Shown here: piece after piece, positions 40,251-50,026 of the stretch
Layout of the letters: each line of letters starts with the position of its first letter
Numbering within the stretch: the first letter of the stretch is position 1
Source of the DNA: VYFG01 sp965248685
GTDB lineage: Bacteria > Pseudomonadota > Gammaproteobacteria > Arenicellales > Poriferihabitantaceae
Direction: 5' to 3'
DNA: 64,000 nt
NCBI GenBank assembly: GCA_965248685.1
Contig: CBDFKC010000003.1
Location: forward strand, 2,294,001-2,358,000
Translations under genes and position numbers: made by a program
The notes under the pieces: generated by a model
What the model was told of the DNA's origin: nothing
Databases searched by the model: none
The model's input: only the letters and a program-made list of their open reading frames with translations

Positions 40251-40327
40251 ATATCATCCCAGGCCAATAGGCTTGCCTGTCAGTTAGACAAGCTGCTTCA
40301 ATCGTTGCAGACCTGGCGAAGTCGGAT

Positions 40328-41092
40328 ATGCTGGGAAGAATTGTAAAGGCACCATTTTATGGTGCCTTTTTGCTGTCAGTTGTACTTTCGACTGTTTCTG
40401 GATGCGCCGCAGAAGAACCACGAAAGGTAGAGATTAAACACGTTGTCGATGGCGATACAGTGGTTCTCAAGGATGGAGAAATTATCAGGTTGCTCGGAAT
40501 CAATACGCCGGAAAAGGAACGTGAGAATCAACCAGCGCAGCCATATGCGTTGGAAGCACTCCTAACCATGCGAGAACTGGTTGAAGGTAAACCCGCCAGA
40601 CTGGTTATAGGCCAACAGCAATCCGATTCCTACGGTAGGACCTTGGGCTATCTTGAGCTTCCTGATAAAACCGATCTACAGAAAATATTGATCGATAGGG
40701 GGTATGCGTTTGTAGTGGCATTCCCGCCAGATATCGACCGCCTGGAGATATATCTCAAAGCCGAAGCCGTCGCCAGGAATAACCAGTTGGGTATTTGGCG
40801 AGACCAATACTATCGTCCGCTCGAGCTTGATCGGGAAACCGATATCAAACCGGGATTTGGCCTGTTCAGGGGCACGGTATCCAGTGTAAAGAAGTCGCAG
40901 AAGAATCTGCTAGTAAAGTTGAGTGATGATCTCACCGTTACGATCAGGCGACTCCAATGGAAGGAATTTTGGCGGGATAATCCCGATTCCCTTGAACAAA
41001 AACTGGTAGAAGCCAGGGGATGGGTAAGCGTGGGCGAAAAAACCAATTTTCTGAGGGTAAGACATCCAGCAATGCTAAGGGTTATCCAATGA
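40328..41092 (+). CDS. Thermonuclease (SNase-like) lipoprotein
   Basis: The ATG at 40328 gives 254 residues with a signal peptide ending in the lipobox STVSGC (about residues 21-26), so it is a lipoprotein. The staphylococcal-nuclease-like domain covers about 35-160: VDGDTVVL with the metal-binding Asp, IIRLLGINTPEKERE with Arg and Glu, SDSYGRTLGYL, and LIDRGYAFVV. It would cut nucleic acids in the periplasm. The C-terminal 90 residues are not recognised. An intrinsic terminator lies within codons 7-15. The stop overlaps the prmB start (ATGA). Confidence 0.85.
   Translation: MLGRIVKAPFYGAFLLSVVLSTVSGCAAEEPRKVEIKHVVDGDTVVLKDGEIIRLLGINTPEKERENQPAQPYALEALLTMRELVEGKPARLVIGQQQSDSYGRTLGYLELPDKTDLQKILIDRGYAFVVAFPPDIDRLEIYLKAEAVARNNQLGIWRDQYYRPLELDRETDIKPGFGLFRGTVSSVKKSQKNLLVKLSDDLTVTIRRLQWKEFWRDNPDSLEQKLVEARGWVSVGEKTNFLRVRHPAMLRVIQ
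40345..40371 (+). terminator. Strong terminator inside the thermonuclease signal sequence
   Basis: AAAGGCACC (40345-40353) pairs perfectly with GGTGCCTTT (40361-40369) around ATTTTAT, and T continues after the stem. It has the form of a strong intrinsic terminator for rpmE, 95 bases after its stop, yet it falls in codons 7-15 of the thermonuclease frame. Confidence 0.8.
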
Positions 41093-42039
41093 AAACCGGA
41101 CTGCCTGACGCATTACCGGAAATCAGACTGGCTTCCGCGACAACTCTCGAAACAGCGGTAGTGCAGGTAATTGATTGGCTAACTGACGCAAGTGTTGCCT
41201 TTGGCCATGGTGTGGACAATGCCGAAGAGGAAGCCATGTGGTTGGTTTTGTCGGCCTGCAATGAGGAACTCGGACAAGCGGATTATGATTGGGGTAATTG
41301 GCTGGGCTCGGAACAGATCAACGCCGTTGAAAAACTGGTCTCGGCGCGCATCAGCACGCGTAAACCTCTGGCTTACTTACTCCGAGAAGCTTGGTTTGCC
41401 GGCATCCCATTCTACGTTGATGAACGTACATTGGTACCCCGTTCGTTTATGGCGGAATGGATCCCGGAACAATTTGTACCCTGGGTAGAGCCTTCAGAGG
41501 TCGACACTATTTTGGACCTTTGTTGTGGCAGCGGCTGCATCGGTATTGCCGCCGCTATGGCATTTGACGGCACCTCGGTGGTGTTGAGCGATTTGTCTTC
41601 TGATGCACTCGCAGTCGCCCGGATAAACCTTGAGCGACATGAACTATCTGATCGGGTCAGTCTGAATCATGGTGCAATGTTTACGGGGTTGGAATCTGCC
41701 AATAAGTTTCGAAAATTTGATCTGATATTGTGTAATCCACCCTATGTCTCTGACATCCGTATGGATGCTTTGCCCGAGGAGTATCGTGTCGAGCCCGAAT
41801 TGGGTTTGCGGGGCGGTAGCGACGGGCTGGATTTTATTCGTCCATTGTTGCAGCAAGCCGGAGACTATTTGACTGCCTCGGGATTTCTGATTGTCGAAGC
41901 GGGCTCAGCATCTTTCGCAGTCGAACAGGCCTGGCCTCAATTACCATTCACCTGGTTGGGTACGGAGCATGATGAAATGGTATTATTTCTTATTAGCGCC
42001 AGCGAGCTGGCGCAGTACAAACATTTACTCGAAAATTAA
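41089..42039 (+). CDS. prmB: Ribosomal protein uL3 glutamine methyltransferase
   Basis: PrmB methylates a glutamine of ribosomal protein L3. I chose ATG 41089 (MKTGLPDAL), which overlaps the thermonuclease stop and gives 316 residues. The SAM-binding motif is LDLCCGSGCIGIAAA, and the N-methyl-glutamine catalytic motif is NPPYVSD. The N-terminal helical region (about 20-100) matches PrmB rather than PrmC, which has a shorter N-terminus. The stop is 31 bases before hemL. Confidence 0.94.
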   Translation: MKTGLPDALPEIRLASATTLETAVVQVIDWLTDASVAFGHGVDNAEEEAMWLVLSACNEELGQADYDWGNWLGSEQINAVEKLVSARISTRKPLAYLLREAWFAGIPFYVDERTLVPRSFMAEWIPEQFVPWVEPSEVDTILDLCCGSGCIGIAAAMAFDGTSVVLSDLSSDALAVARINLERHELSDRVSLNHGAMFTGLESANKFRKFDLILCNPPYVSDIRMDALPEEYRVEPELGLRGGSDGLDFIRPLLQQAGDYLTASGFLIVEAGSASFAVEQAWPQLPFTWLGTEHDEMVLFLISASELAQYKHLLEN

Positions 42040-42070
42040 TATGCGGTCAGCCGCGATCACGGATATTCAG

Positions 42071-43351
42071 ATGGAAAACAAACTATTATTTGAACAAGCA
42101 AACAAAGTAATACCTGGCGGCGTCAATTCGCCGGTACGGGCATTTAAATCTGTGGGCGGAGCGCCGGTGTTTATTCGTCGAGCCCAGGGTAGCAAAGTCT
42201 ATGCCGAAAGCGGCGAATCTTATATTGACTATGTTGGATCATGGGGACCAATGATTCTTGGGCATGGGAACCCGGAGGTGATTTCTGCAGTACAGAAGTG
42301 TGCCGCTGACGGGCTGAGTTTTGGTGCGCCAACAATCATTGAAACCGAGATGGCCACGATGGTTTGTGAACGCCTCCCCTGGCTTGACAAAATCCGTATG
42401 GTTAACTCCGGTACCGAAGCCACTATGAGCGCAATTCGGCTGGCCAGAGGGTATACCGGGCGTGACAAAATTATAAAGTTTGAGGGCTGTTATCACGGTC
42501 ATGCCGATAGTCTGCTGGTGAAGGCTGGCTCCGGTGCCCTGACATTTGGGGTGCCGACTTCACCCGGAGTACCCGCCGATACGGTCAAACATACCCTTAC
42601 GGCAACATATAATGATCTCGAGTCGGTTCGCCAGATCTTCGATCAGATAGGTGCTGAAATTGCCGCTATAATTGTTGAGCCAGTGGCAGGAAATATGAAT
42701 TGTGTTCCACCGAAGCAGGGGTTTCTGGAGGGTCTGCGCGGGTTATGCGACCAATATGGTGGTTTGTTGATTATGGATGAGGTGATGACTGGTTTTCGGG
42801 TTGGCCCCCAGGGTGCTCAGGAGTTATACGGTGTTAAAGGAGATATCACGGCACTCGGTAAAATAATCGGTGGAGGGATGCCAGTCGGGGCATTTGGCGC
42901 CAATGCTGAAATTATGGCGCACCTCGCTCCTGAGGGTAGGGTTTACCAGGCTGGCACCTTGTCAGGAAACCCAATTGCGATGACCGCGGGTATTGAGACG
43001 TTAAGAGGAACCCAGGCCGATGACTTTTATCCCGCGCTCGCTGCCACCACCGAAAAGCTGGTGGAGGGGGTATTGGAGGCTGCGAGGAACACCGGTGTCG
43101 CCATGACGGCCAATCGAGTGGGATCGATGTTTGGACTATTTTTTACGGATCGCCCGGAGGTTTCCAGTTTTGACGACGTGAGCGCCTGCGATGGAGAAAA
43201 ATTCAACCAATTCTTCCATGGAATGCTCGAACAAAATATCTATATGGCGCCTTCAGCATTTGAGTCGGGGTTTGTTTCAGCTGCTCACAGTGAAGAGGAT
43301 ATTGATGCGACTATTTCTGCGGTAGCGAAGGTACTGTATAACTTGCGCTGA
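42071..43351 (+). CDS. hemL: Glutamate-1-semialdehyde 2,1-aminomutase
   Basis: HemL converts glutamate-1-semialdehyde to 5-aminolevulinate, the C5 route to tetrapyrroles. I chose the ATG at 42071 (MENKLLFEQANKVIPGG), giving 426 residues, the length of E. coli HemL. The N-terminal GGVNSPVRAF segment and VNSGTEATMSAIRLARG are conserved. The PLP-binding Lys is in ALGKIIGGGMPVGAFG. Upstream in-frame ATGs lie in the prmB region. Confidence 0.97.
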   Translation: MENKLLFEQANKVIPGGVNSPVRAFKSVGGAPVFIRRAQGSKVYAESGESYIDYVGSWGPMILGHGNPEVISAVQKCAADGLSFGAPTIIETEMATMVCERLPWLDKIRMVNSGTEATMSAIRLARGYTGRDKIIKFEGCYHGHADSLLVKAGSGALTFGVPTSPGVPADTVKHTLTATYNDLESVRQIFDQIGAEIAAIIVEPVAGNMNCVPPKQGFLEGLRGLCDQYGGLLIMDEVMTGFRVGPQGAQELYGVKGDITALGKIIGGGMPVGAFGANAEIMAHLAPEGRVYQAGTLSGNPIAMTAGIETLRGTQADDFYPALAATTEKLVEGVLEAARNTGVAMTANRVGSMFGLFFTDRPEVSSFDDVSACDGEKFNQFFHGMLEQNIYMAPSAFESGFVSAAHSEEDIDATISAVAKVLYNLR

Positions 43352-43443
43352 TCCCATCAAATCTTGGGTGCCCGACTACTAATTCAATCCCGTATGAGAA
43401 ATAGGGTCGGAACCGGAGAAGTTAAAATTTGTTGCCCGGCGGT

Positions 43444-43659
43444 CTATTCAATGGTGGCAACATCTTCCGCAGCGAAACCTTTGTCCCTTTCTATTAGGCC
43501 AAACTCGACTCGCTGGCCTTCGAATAAGGTTTTAAATCCTTCGCCACGTATTTCCCTGAAGTGAACGAAGACGTCATCATCGACATTATCGCGCTGAATA
43601 AAACCGTAACCTTTACGGTTATCGAACCACTTGACGATTCCGCTATGTCTTTCAGCCAT
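43444..43659 (-). CDS. Cold-shock (CspA-family) protein
   Basis: The ATG at 43659 (MAERHSGIVKWFD) has GGAGG at a 7-base spacing and gives 71 residues. The RNP motifs are KGYGFIQ and DVFVHF. The Asp/Glu-rich sequence with RDNVDDDV is on the long side for CspA proteins. It would bind single-stranded RNA or DNA as a chaperone. A frame extending upstream to 43707 has no separate support. It has a stretch of about 250 bases ahead of it with no gene, consistent with a long leader, which is usual for cold-shock genes. Confidence 0.92.
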   Translation of the reverse strand: MAERHSGIVKWFDNRKGYGFIQRDNVDDDVFVHFREIRGEGFKTLFEGQRVEFGLIERDKGFAAEDVATIE

Positions 43660-43971
43660 ACACATGCCTCCGCTTACTAGCAGGTACCCCCAGAAACCGC
43701 TTTGCACAACTCAATTCAAACGAACAACATCCCGGGTTAGGAAGTTATTTGCGCTCAGGACCAATCCTGGCGCGCTTTTAGATTATATATACCGACAGAT
43801 TGGGCAGTAAATCCGATGCCGGACACCAGAATTTCCGGATCAGATACCGTGGAAACATTATCACGGCGTGGGATCAATCGTTCAGCATTAGGGAATTGTA
43901 AGCATCAAATACAGCTAAAGTCCAGTTTTTCGGACTTTATCTAGGTAACTACCCTAGCCAAGCAGGTGTTT
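43660..43971. other. Leader of the cold-shock gene and end of parE
   Basis: No gene is present. The part next to 43659 would be the 5' leader of the cold-shock gene on the minus strand. The part next to parE holds a hairpin (43916-43939). Confidence 0.5.
43916..43939 (-). terminator. Hairpin after parE
   Basis: TAAAGTCC (43916-43923) pairs with GGACTTTA (43932-43939) around an 8-base loop. On the minus strand it lies 32 bases beyond the parE stop. There is no long T-run, so termination activity is uncertain. Confidence 0.45.
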
Positions 43972-45864
43972 TTACGCGATTTGCGCGCGGTCACCGTTTT
44001 CGCTGAGCCAGCTTTTTCGATCGCTGGCGCGCTTTTTTGCCAGCAACATATCCAGGACTTCGTAGGGATGATCACCTTTTTTAATGTGAAGTTGTACCAG
44101 GCTTCGGGATTCGGGATTCATTGTTGTTTCCCTTAGCTGCGGCGGATTCATTTCGCCTAGACCTTTAAATCTCTGCACATTGACCTTCCCTCTGATTTTT
44201 TCTGCCTCAATTTGTGCCAGAATTTTGTCTTTTTCGTTGTCGTCTAGGGCGTAAAAAACTTTTTTGGCAACATCTATTCGATACAAAGGCGGCATCGCCA
44301 CGCATACCCGACCGGTTTCTACCAACGCCGGGAAGTGACGTAGAAACAGGGCGCAAAGCAGCGTAGCAATATGTAGACCATCGGAATCGGCGTCCGCCAG
44401 GATGCAGACTCTGCCATAACGCAACCCGGTCAAATCAGTGGATCCGGGGTCGACTCCGAGGGCGATCGCAATATCATGAACTTCCTGGGATCCGAGCACC
44501 TCCGAAGAGTCGACTTCCCAGGTGTTAAGAATTTTCCCCCGTAACGGCATAATCGCCTGAAAAATTCGATCCCTTGCTTGCTTGGCTGAGCCACCGGCCG
44601 AATCACCCTCAACCAGAAAAAGCTCTGTCATTTCAAGGTTATCACTGGTGCAGTCTGCGAGTTTCCCAGGTAAAGCGGGTCCGCTGGTTATTTTTTTTCG
44701 CTGGACCCGCTTGCCAGCGCGTAGCCTTCTTTGGGCACTGTCGATAGCCATGATCGCGATTCTCTCAGCGTCCTTGATATGCTGATTGAGCCACAAACTG
44801 AGTTCGTCCTTTGCTGCCGTCTGGACAAAGGCGTTGGTTTCTCTGGACGACAGGCGATCCTTGGTTTGTCCGCTAAACTGTGGCTCCTTGATCCTGACCG
44901 AAAGAATATAGGTACAGCTATTCCAAACATCCTCCGGGGTTAGTTTAACTCCCCGGGGCAACAAGTCCCGGTATTCGCAAAACTCTCGAATGGCTTCGGT
45001 AAACCCACTACGCAGTCCGCTGACGTGGGTTCCGCCCTGGGTTGTGGGAATGAGGTTGACATAACTTTCGCAGATACATTCTCCACCGTCTGCGACCCAG
45101 GCTACCGCCCAATCGATCTCTCCGTCAGATAGCTTATTGCCGCAGACAAACGGTTGGGCCGGCGCTATTTCTGCTCCGGCCAATTCCGAAAGCAGGTATT
45201 CCTTCAGTCCATCCTGGTATTGCCAGTGGTCATCGTTGTCAGGATTTTCCTGATCGGTAAACAGGACTTCCAGGCCGGGGCATAGTACCGACTTGGCACG
45301 CAGTACTCGCTTTAATCTGGCGACATGGAATTTGGGTGAATCAAAGTAACCGGGGTCTGGATGGAATTTGATAATGGTACCGGTGTTTCGCTTGGCAGAT
45401 TTGCCGACCAATTTAAGCGGGCCTTTACTTTCACCATTGGCAAACGCCATGTAATACTCCTGGTTGTTGCGCCGGATCCATACTTCGAGACTAAGCGACA
45501 ACGCGTTAACCACGGAAACGCCTACACCATGCAATCCACCGGAATAACTGTAATGGCTATCGGAAAACTTCCCTCCTGCGTGGAGCCTGGTCAAAATTAA
45601 TTCCACCCCGGTGATGCCATGCTCCTTGTGTTTGTCCACCGGCATTCCACGGCCATCGTCTTTAACCGTCATAGCGCCGTCTTTGTGTAAAGTAACCTCG
45701 ATACGACTGGCAAAGCCGGCAATGGCTTCGTCAACACTATTATCAATTACTTCGTGAGCCAGATGATTGGGTCGATCAGTTTCGGTGTACATACCTGGGC
45801 GCTTACGCACGGGTTCCAGACCGGTTAGTACTTCAATCGAGGATGCATCGTAGCTGCTACTCAT
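43972..45864 (-). CDS. parE: DNA topoisomerase IV subunit B
   Basis: ParE is the ATPase subunit that with ParC decatenates chromosomes. The 630-residue protein has the GHKL ATPase domain (EVIDNSVDEAIAG near 40, DDGRGMPVDKH near 70, HAGGKFSDSHYSYSGGLHGVG around 105), the transducer, and the TOPRIM domain with EGDSAGGSAKQ and the DADSDG metal motif. The length and the lack of a GyrB-type insertion before the C-terminus favour ParE over GyrB. parC is not in this window. It converges with nothing and is divergent from xseB. Confidence 0.95.
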   Translation of the reverse strand: MSSSYDASSIEVLTGLEPVRKRPGMYTETDRPNHLAHEVIDNSVDEAIAGFASRIEVTLHKDGAMTVKDDGRGMPVDKHKEHGITGVELILTRLHAGGKFSDSHYSYSGGLHGVGVSVVNALSLSLEVWIRRNNQEYYMAFANGESKGPLKLVGKSAKRNTGTIIKFHPDPGYFDSPKFHVARLKRVLRAKSVLCPGLEVLFTDQENPDNDDHWQYQDGLKEYLLSELAGAEIAPAQPFVCGNKLSDGEIDWAVAWVADGGECICESYVNLIPTTQGGTHVSGLRSGFTEAIREFCEYRDLLPRGVKLTPEDVWNSCTYILSVRIKEPQFSGQTKDRLSSRETNAFVQTAAKDELSLWLNQHIKDAERIAIMAIDSAQRRLRAGKRVQRKKITSGPALPGKLADCTSDNLEMTELFLVEGDSAGGSAKQARDRIFQAIMPLRGKILNTWEVDSSEVLGSQEVHDIAIALGVDPGSTDLTGLRYGRVCILADADSDGLHIATLLCALFLRHFPALVETGRVCVAMPPLYRIDVAKKVFYALDDNEKDKILAQIEAEKIRGKVNVQRFKGLGEMNPPQLRETTMNPESRSLVQLHIKKGDHPYEVLDMLLAKKRASDRKSWLSENGDRAQIA

Positions 45865-46042
45865 AAATTTCTGGATAATTCAGGGTTATTTGGCTAGCGC
45901 GATGATACCCCATTGTAGGCAGATCACGTACGCTGAAAATGGGCGATTCGACCTCGAATCAGTCGCTAAAACTGGATCAGATTCTGGTAATATCTCGAAT
46001 CGGCTACATCCTGAAAATTGCACCTTTTTAGTCAATCGTTTA

Positions 46043-46324
46043 ATGCCATCATCCGCGAAAACCAAAACCCCGGACTTCGAGAAATTGCTTGGAGAACTCG
46101 ATAAAATTGTTCAACGTATGGAGTCTGGAGACCAGTCTCTGGATCAGGCGATGAAGGATTTTGAGCGCGGTATGGAACTTTCCGAGGAATGTCAGAAAAG
46201 TCTTGATTCCGCCCAACAGCGAGTCGATAAACTGGTGCAAAAGCACGACAGGTATCAACTGGAGGCGGTCGAACAGCAAGTCGAAAGTTCTGGATATGAC
46301 CTGGATGACGACCCGACCGAGTAA
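46043..46324 (+). CDS. xseB: Exodeoxyribonuclease VII small subunit
   Basis: XseB is the small subunit of Exo VII, which degrades single-stranded DNA. The start at 46043 (MPSSAKTKTPDFE) gives 93 residues. The family segment FEKLLGELDKIVQRMESGD, then LDQAMKDFERGMEL, is intact. Upstream in-frame ATGs give an extension without family resemblance. It leads the classic xseB-ispA-dxs group with ispA 54 bases on. Confidence 0.93.
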   Translation: MPSSAKTKTPDFEKLLGELDKIVQRMESGDQSLDQAMKDFERGMELSEECQKSLDSAQQRVDKLVQKHDRYQLEAVEQQVESSGYDLDDDPTE

Positions 46325-46378
46325 CCTCGATCGACCTAACCCCCGCACTATTCAACCGGATTAATTGCTACCCAACCA

Positions 46379-47272
46379 GTGGACGATTTTGATTTAGCCT
46401 GGTCGGGCTATCGCCAACGGGTCGAGCGGGCGCTGGAACAACGGCTGCCATCGGCGGAGACAAAACCCCAGCGATTGCATCAGGCCCTTCGATATGCCTG
46501 CCTGGGAGGAGGTAAACGACTGCGAGCGATGTTGGTATATGCTTCTGCCGAGGTATTTGGCGCCAGCATGGAACAGCTAGACGTTGCGGCTTCAGCAGTT
46601 GAGATGCTCCATGCGTTCTCCCTGGTACACGACGATCTCCCAGCCATGGACGACGATGATTTGCGCCGGGGACAGCCCACCTGTCACCGAGCGTTCGACG
46701 AAGCAACCGCAGTGCTCACGGGCGACGCCGCCCAGACTCTGGCATTTGAAGTTTTGTCCGGCGATCCTGCCTTGACGGTCGCTGCTACGCGGCGTCTGAG
46801 CATGATAAACGTTCTGGCCAAAGCAACCGGCTCAAGGGGAATGGCGGGTGGACAATCCCTCGATATGCTCGCTACCGGGAGGCTGATTGATTATCCTGAT
46901 TTGGTGGAAATGCATCAGATGAAGACTGGCGCACTGATTCGCGCGAGCTGCCAATTGGGTGGACTAACCGCCGAATCCACTACCGATGAGCAACTTAAAG
47001 AACTGGATCGTTATGGCATGGCCATTGGCCTCGCCTTCCAAATCGTTGACGATATACTGGATGTGACCAGCGATAGTGAGACCCTGGGTAAACCGGGAGG
47101 AGCGGACCAACGTATGGAAAAATCCACCTATGTATCGTTACTCGGGATCGATCAGGCTAGAGAAGAATGTGAGAATTTATACCATCAGGCGCTCGAATCA
47201 GCGCGCCTGATGGGGGATAATTCAACTCTGTTCCGGCAATTGGCGCAGTTTGTGGTCAATAGGAGTTACTGA
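46379..47272 (+). CDS. ispA: Farnesyl diphosphate synthase
   Basis: IspA condenses DMAPP and IPP to farnesyl diphosphate. The start is GTG at 46379 (MDDFDLAWSGY). The 297-residue protein has the two Asp-rich motifs DDLPAMDDDD (about 85-94) and DDILD near 221, and GGKRLRAM near residue 41. Its stop shares one base with the dxs ATG (TGATG), so the two are coupled. Confidence 0.96.
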   Translation: MDDFDLAWSGYRQRVERALEQRLPSAETKPQRLHQALRYACLGGGKRLRAMLVYASAEVFGASMEQLDVAASAVEMLHAFSLVHDDLPAMDDDDLRRGQPTCHRAFDEATAVLTGDAAQTLAFEVLSGDPALTVAATRRLSMINVLAKATGSRGMAGGQSLDMLATGRLIDYPDLVEMHQMKTGALIRASCQLGGLTAESTTDEQLKELDRYGMAIGLAFQIVDDILDVTSDSETLGKPGGADQRMEKSTYVSLLGIDQAREECENLYHQALESARLMGDNSTLFRQLAQFVVNRSY

Positions 47273-49185
47273 TGTCTACCGAACAATATCCTTTACTATA
47301 TTCCATCGATAATCCAAGGCAGCTGAGGTTGTTGCCCCAGGACAAGTTACTGCAACTTGCCACTGAGTTGCGTGAGTTTCTGATTGAAGAGACATCTCGA
47401 ACTGGCGGGCATCTTGCGCCAGGACTTGGAGCCATCGAACTCACTATAGCGCTGCATTATGTGTTCGACACACCCAACGACAAATTGGTATGGGATATTG
47501 GACACCAGGCCTATCCCCATAAAATTCTGACTAATCGGCGCGATAGCTTTTCCACTATTCGTCAGCATGGCGGCTTGTCTGGCTTTCTAAAACGTAGTGA
47601 GAGTGAATTTGATACCTTTGGTGCAGGTCACGCCAGTACATCCATCAGCGCGGCCCTCGGCATGGCGGTTGCCAGCGGCTTGAGTGAAACAGACAACGAA
47701 GTAGTGGCCATTATCGGAGATGGGGCGCTGACCGGTGGGATGGCATTTGAGGCCCTTAACAATGCGGGGGATCTCGATGCGAACCTGTTGGTAATATTAA
47801 ACGACAACGAGATGTCGATCTCACCCAACGTGGGTGCGATCTCCAATTACCTGGCGCGTATACTCTCTGGTCACGCGTATACCTCAGTACGGGAAGGAAG
47901 CAAGACCGTGCTGGGTACCTTACCCCCCCAATTAAAAGATTATGCCCGGCGCTGGGAAGAACATATGAAAGGCATGGTCATGCCTAGTACCTTGTTCGAG
48001 GAACTGGGTTTTTACTATATCGGTCCGGTAGACGGCCATGATTTGACCACGGTAATCAAAACCCTGAAAAACATGCGAGATCTAACGGGTCCAAGATTTC
48101 TCCATGTGGTAACTCAGAAAGGTAAAGGATTCGAACCCGCGGAAGGCGATCCTTTGTTGTTCCACGGTGTGTCACCATTTAATCCGGATACCGGAAAACT
48201 GGAAACCCGACAAAAAAAGGCGCGAACCTATACCAATGTGTTCAGCGACTGGTTGTGTGATATGGCGGCGGTGGACCATCGCTTGGTTGGCATTACTCCG
48301 GCGATGCGGGAGGGCTCCGGCCTGGTAAAGTTCTCCAAGATATATCCGGAGAGATTCTTTGATGTTGGTATTGCTGAACAGCATGCGATGACATTCGGCG
48401 CCGGGCTTGCCTGTGAAGGATTCAAGCCGGTGGTGGCAATTTATTCCACTTTCCTGCAACGGGCCTATGATCAATTGCTGCATGATGTATCAATTCAGAA
48501 TCTGGATATTTTGCTCGCTATCGATCGGGCCGGCTTGGTAGGTGCTGACGGTGCCACCCATGCCGGGACCTACGATTTTTCCTATATGCGGTGTATACCT
48601 AATACGGTAATAATGGCGCCGGCGGATGAAGCTGAGTGTCGTGATATGTTGTACACTGGTTTTCTGTACCAGGGTCCGGCATCGGTCCGTTATCCAAGAG
48701 GCAGTGGGCCAGGGGCGAGTGAATCGATCCCGATGACCGAGTTGCCCATCGGCAAGGCAGAGCTGCGACGCCAGGGGGCAATGGGCAATGAATCTATTGC
48801 ACTACTGGCATTTGGCACGATGGTCGCCCCTGCCATGGTGGTCGCTGAAACCCTCGACGCCAGCGTTATCAATATGCGATTTGTCAAACCATTGGACCAG
48901 CAGTTGATATTGGAAGTGGCAGACACATATAGTCTGCTGGTGACCATTGAAGAAAATGTATTGGCCGGTGGCGCGGGTTCTGCGGTCAACGAGCTGCTTG
49001 CGCAGTATAAAAAATCTGTTGAAGTGCTGAACCTCGGGGTGCCGGATAAACATCTGGAGCACGGCAGCCAGCAGCAGCAATTGGCTGAATGCGGCCTGGA
49101 CGTTGCGGGTATCCTGGAGCGGATTAAGGGTCGTAAACAGCAAACCACCGATGCCAGCAAACATATCAAAATAGTAAAATCCTGA
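47272..49185 (+). CDS. dxs: 1-deoxy-D-xylulose-5-phosphate synthase
   Basis: Dxs is the first enzyme of the MEP isoprenoid pathway, joining pyruvate and glyceraldehyde 3-phosphate with TPP. The 637-residue protein has the N-terminal TPP motif GDGALTGGMAFEALNNAG and the conserved GHAS/GAGH segment, the pyrimidine-binding EQHAMTFGAGLA, and the transketolase C-terminal domain. It overlaps ispA by one base and is followed ten bases later by folE2. Confidence 0.97.
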   Translation: MSTEQYPLLYSIDNPRQLRLLPQDKLLQLATELREFLIEETSRTGGHLAPGLGAIELTIALHYVFDTPNDKLVWDIGHQAYPHKILTNRRDSFSTIRQHGGLSGFLKRSESEFDTFGAGHASTSISAALGMAVASGLSETDNEVVAIIGDGALTGGMAFEALNNAGDLDANLLVILNDNEMSISPNVGAISNYLARILSGHAYTSVREGSKTVLGTLPPQLKDYARRWEEHMKGMVMPSTLFEELGFYYIGPVDGHDLTTVIKTLKNMRDLTGPRFLHVVTQKGKGFEPAEGDPLLFHGVSPFNPDTGKLETRQKKARTYTNVFSDWLCDMAAVDHRLVGITPAMREGSGLVKFSKIYPERFFDVGIAEQHAMTFGAGLACEGFKPVVAIYSTFLQRAYDQLLHDVSIQNLDILLAIDRAGLVGADGATHAGTYDFSYMRCIPNTVIMAPADEAECRDMLYTGFLYQGPASVRYPRGSGPGASESIPMTELPIGKAELRRQGAMGNESIALLAFGTMVAPAMVVAETLDASVINMRFVKPLDQQLILEVADTYSLLVTIEENVLAGGAGSAVNELLAQYKKSVEVLNLGVPDKHLEHGSQQQQLAECGLDVAGILERIKGRKQQTTDASKHIKIVKS

Positions 49186-49195
49186 GATAATTTAA

Positions 49196-50005
49196 ATGTC
49201 GAGCGAATCTGCAACCAGTATCAAGACTGTCGGTATCGAAGACGTACAAGGGAGCGCGGATACTCGCAATATTGCGATCGATCGCGTTGGCATAAAATCG
49301 CTGCGACATCCCATTGCTTTCTCTGATCGAAGTGGGGTGCAAAATACCGTGGCCCATTTCGATATGTCGGTGGCATTGTCTGCAGAATTCAAGGGCACCC
49401 ACATGTCGAGATTTGTCGATATATTGAATAGTCAATCGGGTGCGATCAGTGTCGAATCGTTCAAGGTAATGCTGATTACCATGCGCGACCGACTGGACGC
49501 CAGCAAAGGAATCATTGAGATGGAATTTCCCTGGTTCGTCGGCAAATCAGCTCCAATAAGTGGCGTTCGCAGCATGATCGATTACCAGGTTACCTTAACC
49601 GGCAGTATCGATGGTGACGAAATTGAGTCCTTCGTCAAGGTCGTGGTTCCGGTGACTAGTTTATGTCCCTGTTCCAAGAAAATTTCTGAATACGGAGCCC
49701 ATAATCAGCGTTCCCATGTCACCGTAAAAGTTAATGCTGACCAGGCCGTATTGGTCGAAGAACTTATTGAAATGGTAGAAGGGCAGGCTACCGCGGAACT
49801 CTATGGGATGCTAAAGCGGGTCGACGAAAAATTCATCACTGAAAAAGCCTATGATAATCCCAAATTTGTCGAGGATATGGTGCGCGATGTGGCAGCATGC
49901 CTTAATCAGGATTCCCGGGTCTTAACCTATCAGGTGAGTGTGGAAAACTTCGAGTCAATTCATAATCACTCAGCCTATGCTGAGATCAGCCACCGAAAAA
50001 CTTGA
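49196..50005 (+). CDS. folE2: GTP cyclohydrolase IB (FolE2)
   Basis: FolE2 makes dihydroneopterin triphosphate from GTP for folate and related pathways. The 269-residue protein contains the FolE2 signature SLCPCSKKISEYGAHNQRS, with the catalytic Cys, and HNQRSHV. It belongs to the family that is structurally unrelated to FolE and can use metals other than zinc. Its spacing to dxs (ten bases) suggests shared transcription. There is no folE in this window. Confidence 0.95.
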   Translation: MSSESATSIKTVGIEDVQGSADTRNIAIDRVGIKSLRHPIAFSDRSGVQNTVAHFDMSVALSAEFKGTHMSRFVDILNSQSGAISVESFKVMLITMRDRLDASKGIIEMEFPWFVGKSAPISGVRSMIDYQVTLTGSIDGDEIESFVKVVVPVTSLCPCSKKISEYGAHNQRSHVTVKVNADQAVLVEELIEMVEGQATAELYGMLKRVDEKFITEKAYDNPKFVEDMVRDVAACLNQDSRVLTYQVSVENFESIHNHSAYAEISHRKT

Positions 50006-50026
50006 GCGGGTACTGACCCGGAACTG

